Shown: positions 45,101 through 58,654, numbered from the stretch's first letter. The stretch is DNA of 64,000 nt from Stercorarius parasiticus (GCA_013396915.1 VWZL01004590.1:694899-758898), one strand, 5' to 3'. Notes: generated by a model not told the origin, from the letters alone. Translations and numbers: made by a program.

Positions 45101-48100
45101 TTGGCAGACCATCCTTTTTGATGCAAGTGACAAGAATCCGTATTTTGCAGTCCTGAGGGTCCATTTTGTAGAGCACTGCCACCATGGATGTTGAGTTGCC
45201 TTATGGCAACCATGAAGTCTAGGTCGTTTGTGGGTTTGTCTTAGTTCCCCCTTGAAAAACTGCCTTATTTCGTGCTGGGAATATTTGATGAATGATAAAT
45301 AACACAGTATTCTCCATGCATTGATGGAGGTGATCTTTACCTTAATCAGAATGAAATGTCTAATGCACGCGATTGCTTTAGTATGAGTCACTACAGAGTA
45401 GGCAGTTTCCAGGTGCCTACCTCTACCTACTAACAAATGAATGGGAAATGAATGTTACTGAGTTGTGAAAATTGGTGGGGACTTTCCACAAAGCCTCTTG
45501 CGAATTTACTCTAATGAGTCATCAGAGGTAGAGGAATATTTATCATTCATAAGGTGCTCCTGATACCCTTATCCGTTGATTATCCACTCAACAACACTGC
45601 ACAGCCACTGTATATGTTCTGCAGAATATGTTCATACCCAAGAGGCTTATTGGAAATGACTGTATATTTAAAATGAGAGATAACTAGAATAATCCATTCG
45701 TCATACTGGATATATACAGCTTGTTGGACTCAAGTGGTTGCGAGGAGCCTGCATTCTTTTGATCATCTTCTCACCAATGGCCCTTTAAAATATGACAGAC
45801 ATGTGCAGCCATACCTCCTGCTGTTAGAAACAAGGCGGAGACAAATGGCTTGCAAAGAAAATGGCCTTTTTTAACAGCAGCAATGAAAAGATCTCCCAGC
45901 AGACCCTTTAGTTGCTTTCCAGTGTGAATGACAAATTCAGATGGGGCCATGGACACAACAGGCTCAGATACATCAGAGCAAAGCCAGAGATAACAGTCCA
46001 TCTTTTAGCTGGCACTTGTCTGGGTCTGAGTCTATAAAGGCATTGATTCTTTCACTTCTCTCATGTATTATTTAGCAATTAAGCAAATTTAAATTGCATT
46101 TTTCTTATAGGAAGAGTATCTGTTAAAATGGAACATCGAGGCAAAGCTGCTCAGATAGCAACATTAAGATGTTTTCCTTAACTACAAACAGACCCAAATT
46201 ATCCCACATTAAAAAGCCACTTCTATGGCAGAAAATTTTAGCTTGTGCAACGTAAGTACATTTTGAACAATTATACCAAGAAAAACATAGTTCGAATGCA
46301 TCTTCACCTAGTGTAACTAGCTCCATATTAAGGATTTTCCATGGTGATATCAAATTTAATTTAAATTGTCCAAATTATGCCGGTCCAGACTCATTAATAT
46401 TCAGAAATATCAGGAGTCAAAACAGATTCTTTCTCTTTGCACATCATTAACCTCAAAAAACCCCTCACAACCTGTGGACCACATTAACTACTCTAAGGTA
46501 CCTTTGCACACACTTTGAAATTTTAGTAAATTACCCCACTATTATGATTTGCTTGAATTAGTTTTGAGTTATTAGTCAACTTCGTTTGAAATTATCGGTA
46601 GAGCAGTTTCTCTCTTTTTTTTTTTGGTTGGAGACATTAGAATCGTTTGCTTACTTTCCATTGTTCTTTCGGATTGTCCATGGAAAATAAATTTTAAAAA
46701 ACTAACAGAAACCAGAAGTGCTGAGAGCATTCCTTCCTTCATTCATTCAAACCCGGCACAATCTGTTAAATTAAGCAATTGTGGTTGTATGGGACCATTG
46801 TCTGGCATCTGGAGGTGCTGAGAAATGGCACTAAGAACATGTCATCCGTACCCCAAATACTCTTCATCAGCAGGAGTGGCTTTGATTTATCCCTACGTGC
46901 AGGCTATCCTTAGCTTTACCTCAACAGATTAAAGTATGCAGAGATGACGTTGGAAATAGTGAAAACGTGCATAGAAACACTCAAAAGAGTCTTTGCAAAT
47001 TATTTTTTCTAGCCATTGAGGATGAGAATTAACAAATTGGAATAAATGACAGAAATTATTTTTGCTCTAAAGTAGACGGCGTTGGGAGACAGAGGTGTAC
47101 CTACGCAATTAAATGCTGTCCTGACTTGCTAAGCAGAAACAATTTAGAAATTTAAAATGTACTTTTTGGCACAAGCAGCAGTACGCAACTGCAGGAGTCA
47201 GCCTGGAAGAGAGACTGGGTGTACATGCAAACAGATGATTCACTTAAAAGGGATGCTTAGCAAAATCATCTACCAAAATTTATATTAAAGTGATGGTCTC
47301 GTCCAGCCCTCCTGGGCAGCTGCAGAGGTTTAGGGGACGGGAATTTGTCCCCCCAATGGGGAAGAGACACTTTGTGTAACTGGGATGGCAGACAACAGGA
47401 TATCGGTAGGTCTGGTTTTGCTTTTAATGTTGAAATAAGAATTTGTAGAAGGAATAGACACAACAGGGCAGGTGGAAACATGCCAGCCTGGGTCAAGGAG
47501 GATATTGTGTCTGAAGAAGGAAAGAATGTGATACAATATATAGTTTGGCAAGAAGCGCAGAAATTGTTTGGATTGAAATAAAAGATAAAAAGACCAAAGA
47601 AGGAAGATAGGAAACTATTGTAGCCCATCTGGAGCAAATAAAAAAGCAGCCGGGAATATTGACGCAGATAAAGACCCCATGGAAAAGCTTCATGTTGGCA
47701 AACTTCTGCTGCCCGGGATGTGGTGAGGAGAGCAGGGATGCTGCATGGTGCAGAATGGGAGCGGGTGCAGGCCTCTCTCACCTGCTGAGTTTCAAAATTT
47801 CACTTTTTAAAAAGATTTTGGCCCTGCAGCCAACATTTTTCCTGCTTTATGCAGCTCTAGAGACCATCAGCCTGGAGGACATCAGTCTGCACGCCTCCTC
47901 CTCGCCCTGCAGGTCCCTGTCACAGCCACCCCACCCTGAGCCATGGCTGCAAAGGTCATCTCAGTGATCCAGGTCCAACTTCAAACAACCCATCTGGGCT
48001 AAACTGAAACCACTGGGGCGGGGGGGAAAAGTGATTTAAATCATGACCAGTTCCCCAAGATGGTTCAAAGGAGATGGAAAAGGGAAAGAGCAGCTGGTGA

Positions 48101-48966
48101 TGGAGGCAGTGGGACCACCTTTCTGACAGGGGCTGTGGATGATGCTCTTTTAAAATTACTTAAAATATAAATAACATGAGGCTTGCCAGCCAAGTTGGGG
48201 GTGAGGAGCTCATGGGGATCACTCCTCCTGCTCCCTCCTGGACATCTGGAGGCAATATGGTAGGGGAGGTCAGCGCCTCCGCCCCAGGGGGGAAAGTGAA
48301 TTTCAAAAGACATTAGTAAAGACACAACATTTGAAGGTATGTAGCACAGAAGATGATATAACTTCATTAAAACGAAGACTGCATTTTGACCTTTGGCAGC
48401 TTCAAAGCCCCCCCCCNCCGCCATGTCGGGGCATCCTGCTGACTGCCACGGTGCGGTCAGGCTGGCCAGGCCTCCGCCGCAGCAGGTACCAGAGGTTTCC
48501 ATACATTTCTGGCTCATTTGGTTTGACTGGAGTAGACTGGTTGGGAAGATTTCTGAGTCCCGGGAGAAATGGAGCTGTGGGACTGAGCAAACCAAAGGCC
48601 AAGAGCTGGGATTAGGGATGGGGGTGGACTCTGGGCTCTCACACCGATGGCAACAGATGTCTTACCCAACTGCTGCGCACTGTCTCTGGAAAAAGCCACC
48701 GAACCAGAGCTTGGGAGTATAACAAATTATGCAGACAGTCAGGAAGAAGGAGGAGGCAGAAGGTACAGGCAGCAGGCAGAGGGGATTCTGCCTGGAAGAA
48801 GAGGAGAGGGGTTGTGCTGGCCCCGGGGACGCTGCTAGCAGCCAGCCTGGGCTTCCTGGGGCCGTCCTGAGGGACCCTGTGGGGGCTGCGGCGCTGAGCC
48901 GCGGTGCTGAGTCCCAGCTCTGCCCAGGGCTGAGTCGGGCTTTCAAAGAAACCCAGGGGAGAGGCA
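42193..48966. other. Non-coding stretch, no gene recognised
   Basis: AT-rich unique sequence to about 47 kb, becoming GC-richer at 47.7-48.96 kb. No transposon or RNA gene recognised. Frames of up to 176 codons (48065-48595, minus, spanning an N) and 171 codons (47266-47781, minus) show no family resemblance. A short plus-strand candidate exon at 44694-44883 is discussed under findings. Confidence 0.5.
48417..48417. other. Single ambiguous base in a C run
   Basis: An N within a C-rich homopolymer (nine C before it), probably a length ambiguity. Confidence 0.95.
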
Positions 48967-49244
48967 TTGAGTCCAACCATTAACCTAACGCTGCCAAGTT
49001 ACCACTGACCCATGTCCCTCAGCACTACGTTTACACATCTTTTAAATACCTCCAGGGATGGCAACTCCACCTCTTCCTTGGGCAGCTTGTTCCAATGCTT
49101 GACAACCCTTTCCGTGAAGAATTTTTTTCCTAATATCCAATCTAAACCTCCCCTGGTGCAACTTGAGGCTGTTGCCTCTCATCCTATCACTTGCTATGAA
49201 AAGAGACCAACACCCACGTCGCTACAACCTCCTTTCAGGTAGTT
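48967..49244 (-). mobile_element. CR1 LINE fragment, first of an abutting pair
   Basis: TTGAGTCCAACC, CTCCAGGGATGGCAACTCC, TAATATCCAATCTAAACC and CCTGGTGCAACTTGAGGC are reverse-complemented CR1 3' UTR and ORF2-end sequence. The extreme 3' octamer tail is missing on the left. The right edge stops at CTTTCAGGTAGTT, where a second CR1 begins at once. Confidence 0.92.
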
Positions 49245-49652
49245 AGAATCACAGAATCATAGAATCGCCCAGGTTGGAAGGGACCTTTCAGATCATCGAG
49301 TCCAACCGTCAGCCTAACTCTGACAAAAACCATCACTAAACCATATCTCTAAGCACTATGTCTACCTGTCTTTTAAACACCTCCAGGGATGGTGACTCAA
49401 CCACTGCCCTGGGCAGCCTGGTCCAATGCTTAATAACGCTTTCAGTGTAAAAATTTTTCCTAATATCCATCCTAAACCTCCCCTGGTGCAACTTGAGGCC
49501 GTTTCCTTTTGTCCTATCACCCGTTACTTGGGAGAAGAACCCAACCCCCCCTGGCTACCCCCTCCTTTCAGGTAGTTGTAGAGAGCGAGAAGGTCTCCCC
49601 TCAGCCTCCTTTTCTCCAGGCTGAACACCCCCAGCTCCCTCAGTTCCTTATA
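49245..49652 (-). mobile_element. CR1 LINE fragment, second of an abutting pair
   Basis: It starts with a complete reverse-complemented tail (AGAATCACAGAATCATAGAA, then GGTTGGAAGGGACC). It covers the same part as its left neighbour and continues about 75 bp further (AGAAGGTCTCCCCTCAGCC, CTCCAGGCTGAACACCC) before fading near 49652. Same orientation and similar subfamily to the preceding copy. Confidence 0.93.
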
Positions 49653-49745
49653 AACATCTTCATGGTTATAGAATAGTACATCCTGCAGAGACCATGAAAA
49701 TGGGCAGGATCAAAAAAAGTGCCTGGTTCACCCGTGGCACATCTA

Positions 49746-49912
49746 CTGACTGAGACGGCAGGGCTGCAATAAGGCAGCAACACTGGAATGAGACAGCGTG
49801 CTGCAATGAGACGGCAATGTTGGAAGGAGATGCCAATGCTGGAACGAGATGGCAATGCCAGAAGGAGAGGGCAATGCTGCAATGGGATTGCAAGCTGCAA
49901 TGCGATGGCATG
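49746..49912. repeat. 19-bp minisatellite, about nine units
   Basis: Units of 18-19 bp with approximate consensus CTGCAATGAGATGGCAATG start at about 49746, 49764, 49783, 49801, 49820, 49839, 49858, 49877 and 49895. They are diverged from one another. All three minus-strand frames are open across the array because the unit lacks stops on that strand, so the overlapping frames here are artefacts of the repeat. Confidence 0.88.
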
Positions 49913-52900
49913 CTAGACACCGGGGCACCGAGGGGGAACCTGTGGTATGACAGATGCAGTGTGAGAAGGGAACCCAGAACGTGTTAGAAAATGGCCCCAT
50001 GAGGCATTCAAAGCGCAGTTCTGAGCAAATACAGACTTGGCACTCGTCAATTAATTTTTCTGACTTTCAGACAAATTGTTTACATTTTCAAATGGAAAAA
50101 AAAAACCAGCACAAACTTCAGAGTAACAATGGAAATAAACGGAATGCTGTTTTGAGAAGTATTGCTGTAGGACAGTGATCATAACCATCACTGTCAGAGC
50201 TCTGGACACAGCTGCGACCCTGTGAAGACAGCAAAGCTGCAGGGATGCTTTGCGGGGGACATAACACCAGGCCCTCTCCAAAAGAACCTAGAAGTTCCCA
50301 AAGCATCACGAGCAAGTACTGTAAGTGCATTGAAAATACTCAGCTCTAACTTGCACGAGGTCAACAGATAAAAATAGGAAGAGCATCCGGAAGGTGACAC
50401 CCAAGGAAGCGAGCGGGAGCAGGAGAGAAGAGCTATTTGTGTTCAGGAACAACGCTGGCACAAAGAACACCCAGGCAAAAATCAACCAAAGACATTTGGG
50501 CAGGAGATTAGACCATCTCTAGCCACCAGGACGTGGTATTTTGGAACATCTACCCAAAAATAGTGGGAGAAAACCCCATTCTCCTGTGATTCTATGGTCC
50601 TAGAATAGCAGGACAAATAAAAAAATGATACATCACTGCACGGCAACCGCAGCGCAGAGCTGGTATGTGCTGCCTGGAGGGGTGTGGGGGACTTTGGGGA
50701 AGTCAAACCAAAGCCTGTGTGTGGAGGGCAACCAAATGCTGGTGGTTGGGGTGGGTTTTGGTACAGTTCATGATTATGGGTGAGGAGTACGGATTTTATT
50801 TCTGTTTTGTTTTCGCTATGTCTGGTGTTCTATATTTCAGACCATCTTATTACAGAGAGCTACAAACTGCTTATTTGGGGTTTTGTAAGCTGGGGCAACA
50901 CCTTCTTTAAGAAATGTCTTTGAAAAGCAAAGTCAATCCTTATTAGTATGGCAAAGGGCCTGAATCTGCATTGAGCACCATGAAGCCGGTATTGCTCCAT
51001 AATATTCAGGGTCGTTCTCCCAGTGCAATGAGGAAAGGTCTGGTGGAGGTTTCCAAACTGGGGCTCAGCACAAGCAGCCGTGGTCTACAGAGCCACGCTG
51101 GGGAGAGTCCCCAGACTCCCCGCCGTCCCTCGAGCTCACCTATCTCAGCCACACAGTGGGATGAGCGGAGCCAGCTCTGCTCTGCTCTGCTCTGCCGGCA
51201 CTGCAAAAATAAGTTTTCCTTCTGAAAGGAAGCTGAAGCTGTGAGCCCTCCTCTGGGATTGGGAGAAGACACGCTGCTGCCTTTTTAGTTTCCTTCTCTT
51301 AGTTGGGGAACAAAAAATAGGGTGGCAAACGTAACTTTAAAGATGTCACAAAGCCACGTGGCAGGGACCACCTGATAAGTCTCAACAGGGGTAAACCCAT
51401 GCAGCCCTCATAAACTCCATCTTCAGGAACTCCCATTTCCCATCGCGTTAGACGCCCTGCTCCGTTCCCTTCCCCGAATTGCCGTTTCCCAGCTGGCAGC
51501 GGCAGTCGCACGCCAGCCAAAGCACGGCACTCTTCCAGCGCCGGGGGGAGTTTGCCGCTGCCTTATCCCTTCATCTACCTGTCTGACGGGTATGTTGTCA
51601 CACGTAATTAGCTAATGTTTTAAAAATACTTTAAGATCTTCAGACGAGAGATGCCATAAAAGTGCAAAATGTTATTACCAGCTGGCAGAAAGCTCGCAAT
51701 TCCCATTTCATGGAGGAAGCATTCTAAATAATGAGCAAAAGTCCACTTTTATCAAATGCACTAAAAAAAAAATGCCAACTAAAGTGCTTAAAATTTTGGT
51801 GGACTCATTCGTCTTGTCAGTTCTTGTTTGTTACTACCTGTTTAAATCTTGGAGCATTACAAGCCCTCTGCGGTGCGTGGTATGTGAGTGATGCATGACC
51901 CTTCATTTCTGGTTAATAAGGGACTCGTAGTTGGTGACATGGAAAGATTATATTTGCCCTAGAAAATGCTGATTTGGCATTGGAAAAGAAGAGGTGATTG
52001 TGTTGGACATTTCTGTAGTTATTTTCTGTGAGGGGCGTTTACATACAAGCGTAGCATGGTGATGAAAAGTGATGGCTGCTGTGTGCGGTGGGAGGCAGGG
52101 ACATCGCGCTCAGCCCAGGTAACCTGTATTTGCCCAATGGCAGCTGCCTTGCTCTGGAAAATAATGTTTAGAGTTGTGTTTCCATCACTTGGGTGTAAGA
52201 CAAGATAAAGCATCCGTGCTGCAAACTGCCTTCACTTTCTTGGCTGCTTTTGAGCTCTCCCGGGGCAAGCGAGGACGGGGGCGTTGGCAGCGTGTTCTGG
52301 CTTGTCCTGAGGACTCGCTTCTTGGTTTATGCTAAACCCCTTTTGTTCAATGCCAAAGGTGGGACAAGTTGTTGTTTATTTTAAATCATCTACACTCAAA
52401 GGAATGAAGATTCAAAACCAGGGAGGGGAAAACTTTCACTGCCTGGTGAAATGTTTCCCTGTGTTTAATTGGATCCCTGCAGAAGAAGTCTTCAGCTTCT
52501 TATTGCTTGACTGCACGTGGAAGGGAAGAGCTGGACGCAACTTCCCAACCCCCAGCCGCTCCAGTCCCGCCAAGATACCACACCAACAAGGAAAGGCTCA
52601 AGCTGCAATGCACGAATGGGTCTTGCCGTAGTTTGTAGCTGGGTGTTTCATGTTATAACACGGCTGTCTTTTCCAAAGCATCAGCTTGAGAAGCTATCCA
52701 GCCAGGCCACTTGTTATCTTAACTCTCCATTAAGAGGAACGGACAAAGTTCACATGTATTCCACGGCTAACTTAGCTTGTAGCCTGCACCTTAACCAGGA
52801 GGCATCTCAAGGACTGCAGGGGCTTGGTCAATGTAGGCAATCTCCAGGATTATTTTATCTGATGATCCAAAGTCTCTTTTCATTTGCACCAGCAGAAAAT

Positions 52901-54111
52901 TTCACTTTAACTGACATTTGACACTATATTCACAGGACGATCCAGGTCTGTTTATGTGTCATTGTATTCTAGCAGTAATTGATTTGACACCACCAACATT
53001 TTTTTTCAGGTCAGGGGGTATTTCCCCTGAGAATTAATACAGTGTCAGTTTCTGCCAGGCTCAACATCACTGCGTATATGTGGAAAAAGCAACCCTCAGC
53101 ACCCTTTCTAGTACTTACTTGTCTTCAGTTGAGAGCCTGAACTCTATTGCCACAAGTACTTCTCTGGGAGAAATGTATCCAAAACCTGAAATTACTTCCT
53201 GGCCTCTGTGAAAAGTTCAAAAATCTCTTTCCGTCCTTCAGGCTCACCTCTGCTCCCAGCCTGCTTTATAAATTGCACGGCTTTGACACGTAATAAGAAC
53301 CTGCCCTGTCACCAGGCTGTTCTCCAAAGCTTGAGTTTTGCAATTCTTGCTCAAGCAGCACTATCAGAGGTCAAAGAGAATATTGCCCCACTAAGTGCTG
53401 ATTAAACGTCAATGAGGGACCTCCACTCCTCTGACTGTTTCAAAGTATCAGCCAAACAAATATTTCAATCAACATTCACGTGGGTGACGCTGGCTGTATA
53501 CATCTGGTCATGCATACAGCTCCAGCGTTCTTTTATAAAGTGAGACTTTGGTGGTGCAAGAACAAAAAGTAATTAATGCGTTTCAATGCACAACATCCCA
53601 TAACCCTATTTTAAAAAGGAGATCTGCACCCCCTCTGCTGGGCAGCTTCTGATATGCAAATATTTACCCAAAAGCAAACGCTGGGGGTGAGGAGACCAGA
53701 AGCGACTGTGAGTGTCTTGGCGGAGGAGGAGGGAGCTTTGCAGCAGAGATCAGCTGCTCATTAGTCCTGCTTTTGAGCCAGGCACGAGCAGAAAATTGCT
53801 GTGATATTTACGGAAGAGTGTGGCCTGCCAAGTATTAAGAGGAATGTTTTATCTGTACTGATATAGTTATTCTGCACCCACACAATAGACAAGCGGAAAA
53901 AGGTTCAGAGAAATGATAATAGATTTCTAAAATAAGACGTATGAGGAAAGTTGGGAAGTATTGACTGTGCTTTGTACAAAAAACTGAAGACAGATAAAAG
54001 ACAGTAACAATCCTCACAGGTTATTTTACATAAGATGATTATAAACTGTTTTCCACATCCGCTAAGAATAAAACTAGAAGAAATCAGTTCGATTCACAGC
54101 AAGAGGGATAT
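49913..54111. other. Non-coding stretch, no gene recognised
   Basis: Unique sequence. The part at 51.8-52.1 kb is rich in G and T on the plus strand. No transposon, RNA gene or credible exon. Frames are at most 134 codons, with no family resemblance. Confidence 0.5.
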
Positions 54112-54655
54112 ATCATAGAATCATAGAATGGTTTGGGTTGGAAGGGACCTTAAAGGCCACCCAGTGCCACCCCCTGCCCTGGGCAGGGACACCTCCCACC
54201 AGCCCAGGTTGCTCCAAGCCCCGTCCAACCTGGCCTTGAACCCCTCCAGGGATGGGGCAGCCACAGCTTCTCTGGGCAACCTGGGCCAGGGGCTCACCAC
54301 CCTCACAGCAAACAATTTCTTCCTGATACCTAATCTAAATCTCCCTTCTTCCAGTCCGAAGCCATTACCCCTCATCCTATCACTACATGCCCTTGTAAAA
54401 AGTCCCTCCCCAGCTTTCTTGTAGGCCCCCTTCAGGTACTGGAAGGGGCTGGAAGGTCTCCCCGGAGCCTTCTCTTCTCCAGGCTGAACCCCCCCAACTC
54501 TCTCAGCCTGTCCTCACAGCAGGGGGGCTCCAGCCCTCTGATCATCTTTGTGGCCTCATTTGGACCTGTTCCAACAGGTCCGTGTTTTTCTTGTGCTGAG
54601 GACTCCAAGCTGAATGTAGTACTCCAGGTGGGGTCTCACCAGAGTGGAGTAGAGA
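54112..54655 (-). mobile_element. CR1 LINE 3' fragment, the best preserved here
   Basis: The left edge ATCATAGAATCATAGAATGG followed by GGGTTGGAAGGGACC is the reverse-complemented CR1 tail. A minus-strand frame at 54121-54375 holds the ORF2 C-terminus (GRFRLGIRKKLF, LPREAVAAPSLEGF). It extends upstream through CCCCTCATCCTATCACTACA and TCTCCAGGCTGAACCC to GGTCTCACCAGAGTGGAGTA. About 540 bp, 5'-truncated, lacking the reverse-transcriptase core, and inactive. Confidence 0.95.
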
Positions 54656-57600
54656 ATAGATACTTAGAAAAACCATAGTAAATATAATACAACTCAAGTG
54701 CGGCAGTAGATAATACAGAGCTTGTGGATCCCATCATGGGTATTTAAGAGTGGGTGAGACAGACATCTATTAAAGATGATCAACAGATATCAATAGGTGT
54801 ACCAATATCTTTTTTTTTACTCAACAAAAAAAATAAAAATTAGAGGAGGAGAACAGCCAGACGTACTGACTCACCTCCTTCCTTGGTGTAGTGACTAACT
54901 GGGCTAAATTCTAGAATATAAACACTACGAAAAAGCTAATTGATCTATAATTAATGAATCCATACATAGCTCATGCCTTTGCACGTATGACCGTACACAC
55001 ATCCCAGATACACACAACATATATTGAACAGAGATTTTAAAAATAAACACTGAAAACGAAGGAAATGCCAGAACTGAGGCTGCGTGCAATCTCAGCTGAG
55101 CCCTGCTAGAGGCAGCGATTATGGCACTTACTTTCTGTGACACTATAATTTATATTTTCTCCTCAAAATACCATTGACTTATTTAGTACCTAGTTTACTG
55201 CTCATTTAATGAGAAGCCATTCAATATTTTATTCTTATTTTCAATCCACACTTCCAGCCCCAAACTCAACACTTTCCTGGTGTGAGAAGAAAGATTTTCC
55301 CCATGGATTTTCATGCTGGCCTTGCCATTTTCATGCTGTGCTTGCTCCTCTCTGAAAAGCCACCAGTGCAGGATGGGGGACACCAAACCAGGAGTCTGGC
55401 TGGCAGGCGAGGACGGACATGGGAAAGATGGCAGTTCCAGCTCTGAGGAGGGATCAGGGCAGTGTTTCCCACACACAACCTTCCCATTTTGATTGAAATT
55501 CAAAACCAAATTTTGATTTTGCTTTTAAAAACTAAGAATCACCAATGGGTAGAAAACAGGTTTGGCTGCACTGCTTACACAAGAAAAAATCTAATTTCCA
55601 CTGGAAAATATTTAAGTCTATTCACTTTGCCAGCTGTAATAAAAAAAGAGCACACAAATCCCATCCCAGTACGTCACCTTCTGCTGTTTAACTCCACAAT
55701 TAATTTCAATAAGAACAAAATTTAAACCCAGGCAACACTAGGAGTGACTTGAGTATGTGAAAAAACCCTTATATGTGACCCAAACCTGCAGTACTCTGTA
55801 GGGCAAACCCTGCCCTGAGAGGCAGATGGGTGGGACGCAGGAACCCAGCTCTGTTTTCGCTGCGCTGGCTCCACACGGCTCATTTGCACCATGTCAAATT
55901 AATGTCCCGGGGTGCCAGTGGCGTCGCCCCGGTGCAACCCGTGCAGGACCCCATTGCACCCACAGATCCAGCATCTACTTGTGGGTGCCTCGTTACTGAC
56001 TTTACTCCAAATTATTCAAACCACACCACTTTCTTTAAAGAGACACTGTCAACCTAACGGTGAATAAATTTGTAACCCCCAGTTTATTTGTCGTTATTTT
56101 TGCTCTTTGGCTGTTTCTTCCATTTCAGTTCAGACGATGGGAACCTTTGAAGTCAGTCTCATCTCAGATTCACCGGGCTGTAAGAGTTGGGTTTTAAACA
56201 ATGCAAGGGAGGGAAGTTATAATTTTATAAGCTGTATTTTTACTGTAATACTAAAAAAAAAAAAGAAGGTACTGTAAGAATATAGCTCCTGATCACTGTC
56301 TTTATTTTCTAGGAATTTGGAATGAAGCTAATGGACAACTGATGATTTAAATAATCTGTGACTGGTTGAGCATGATGGTGTTTTTAAGTGGGAAATTTAA
56401 AGCAAGGAGAAATGAAAAATAACTGTGTTATGTTACTTATTGTTGCAACATGGTGCTGGTGTTCCCGGAATATACCAATATCCAGATGTAAAGGGCCAGG
56501 CAGCAGTGAAGAGGGTAGAGGTAAAAGGCTCTATCAAAAGCCTGATTCCAAACTGGGTACTTCATTGCAGCCAAAGGGCTTCACGATCTGTAACAGCAGC
56601 GATGACGTTGCCATTTATGTAGAGGTCAAAGACAAATGACATTTGTGTTTGTACCTAAGCAGAGTGTTTCATGGCTTTTGAATATTTATGCTTTACTCTT
56701 TCTTGCTACAGTATCATGTTTAAATCCAATTACCTTTTGGGGTTTTTTTCCCCCAGTCTCCACATATGCAATTTTTCGAACCGTGTGAGTGAGGGTGCGC
56801 ACCAAGGCTTGAGCCCTGTGCGATGTCCGGCCCTTTGAGACTGTGCCGCACCTTCTCAAAGATGTGTTAGAGGAGAGAAAAGCTGCTCAGCCTGGGCTGT
56901 GCCTGTCCTGAGACCCCAGCACACGCAGGGAAGGGACATGGTGTTAGCTGAAAACAACGTGGACTTGGCCAGGCAGGGCTTCATGAAGTCCAGCTCATAT
57001 AAAACAGCCCAGGCAACACGCTGGGCTCTTTTACGTCATTTAGTTTCTGCGTTAAAATGTTTATTATTTGTCTGAGTGCATATACAGCAATTATCGTCAA
57101 GCTAAAATGGTTTGACTTCTAAAGGGTGCTAAGAGCAATTACCCTATGCATCCATGAAGGGCTTTGATGCTATTATTTGCTCCTTTAATGGCACATGTAG
57201 CTTGTATTTCAATCCACTTCTCCAGTATAGATCATAATGATGGAAATATTTGTGAGGCGTATAAAGATCACTCAGCAACACGACTCATTCTAAATATTTA
57301 CAGCACATTTTAGAAAATGTCTTTGTTAGTAAGAATAAATGAAGTTATTTTGTTTACTTGGATAAGGAACCATGGTTTGCTGACAGATGTGCAGCTGAAG
57401 TATATTTCTGCTCCATAGAAGTTATTATGTGCAAGAAAATAAAACTGGATGATGAATCACAACTATCATTGATGATGACAAAAATAATTGAGATCACATT
57501 TTGGGTTGGGTGCATCTGCAGAAAAGCTGGGGAAAATAAATACAGTGCAACGCCCTCAGATGTTTTCCTACGCTCAGGCAGTGGGGCTGAGAGACAGCCC

Positions 57601-58177
57601 ACTGGGCAGGATGCGACCCAGCTGATGCGCCGTGTCGGAGCAAGGATCAATGAGGCTTCCTCATTGGAAACAGGATTTCCCCACAAGAAGGGAATAACGG
57701 CAATCTGCAGCCCATGATCACAGCTCTCAACAGCGAGACAATGCCTGTAGGATCAAATCAAACAACTTCCACCGGTATTTAGCTTTAACGACGCAGATAT
57801 TCTGCTGGTGTAAAATAGCATCGCTTTGTAGAGGTGAAGGGAGCTCGGCTAACGTGCACTAGCGAAGGACGCAGCCCCCGAGCCCCACTGCACAGCTGGT
57901 GACACGCTCCCCGGGGCCAGTCCCCAGTGAGGGGAGAGGAATGCCGCATGTGCCAGCAGAGCCTCCTGTGACAGCACTTGAAATGCAGACTGCAAAATCG
58001 GGGTGTCCTACCTGGCCGCAGGTCAGCCGGGGGTTGGAGCTGAAGGGAAGCATCCCTCAAAATTTAGCGATTGGAGAAAAGGAGAAAAGTATTAATTAAT
58101 CACAGATATAAGCTGAAAGCTGCACTGGGGTGACTGGATTCTTAGGAGAAAGAAAACAGCAGGAGACTTACAAACAT
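54656..58177. other. Non-coding stretch, no gene recognised
   Basis: AT-rich unique sequence with an A12 run at 56253-56264. The frame at 57358-57717 (119 codons) is mirrored by an open minus-strand frame (57354-57686), which argues for low stop density rather than coding. Some segments look low in decay and could be conserved non-coding DNA, but one sequence alone cannot show that. Confidence 0.5.
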
Positions 58178-58316
58178 TCAAGGTCAGGCTGGATGGGGCG
58201 CTGAGCAACCAGATCTAATTGAAGGTGCCCCTACTGATTGCAGGGGGGTTGGACTAGATGAGCTTTAAAGGTCCCTTCCAACCCAAACTATTCTATGATT
58301 CTATGATTCTGTGATT
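58178..58316 (+). mobile_element. CR1 LINE 3'-end fragment
   Basis: TTCAAGGTCAGGCTGGATGG leads through GGTTGGACTAGATGAGC and GGTCCCTTCCAACCC to a tail with ATTCTATGATTCTATGATTC. This is the sense-oriented CR1 3' UTR, about 140 bp, with the cleanest octamer tail of the short copies and so perhaps among the younger insertions here. Confidence 0.95.
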
Positions 58317-58654
58317 TACTGGTATAGATAATCCACATGTCTAAGAGTCAGCATTGTCCTACCCAGTGTGCAGACGGAAGGGCTCCCCCTGCCCCATCTG
58401 GGTGACACACTGGGAACATGGGCAGCCTCTCAGCTCCCAGGACAGCCCTTCTGCTGGCAAAGGTGATGAACGCGATGAGGCTGGATGTGGCAGCAGGAAA
58501 TTTTGAGAGTTTTATTTTGCTGGGGCCAAGCCCGAGAGGTGCAGAGCTGAAGAACCCGTTGCTGCACAGACCCCTTCTTTTCCTGCGTCCCTTTGCTATC
58601 TGCTCCCTGCCTGGGCCAGCCTTACAACAACTAGGGAGAGATATACAGCACCGT

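Noticed and set aside
45195..45210. GTTGCC-TTAT-GGCAAC, resembling an RFX X-box
   Set aside because: The spacer of four bases is outside the usual 0-3, and short inverted motifs of six bases are common by chance.
49640..50000. Three overlapping minus-strand frames of about 85 codons
   Set aside because: They are produced by the stop-free 19-bp minisatellite at 49746-49912 read in all three frames.
54086..54100. AGTTCGATTCAC resembles a tRNA T-loop
   Set aside because: No acceptor stem, D-arm or anticodon arm can be built from the upstream 60 bases.
54562..54581. Inverted repeat GGACCTGTT-CC-AACAGGTCC
   Set aside because: It lies inside the CR1 at 54112-54655 in a part where CR1 elements normally carry similar sequence, so it needs no separate explanation.
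57354..57717. Overlapping open frames of 119 (plus) and 110 (minus) codons
   Set aside because: Simultaneous openness on both strands, absence of family resemblance and a length near chance expectation argue against a gene.
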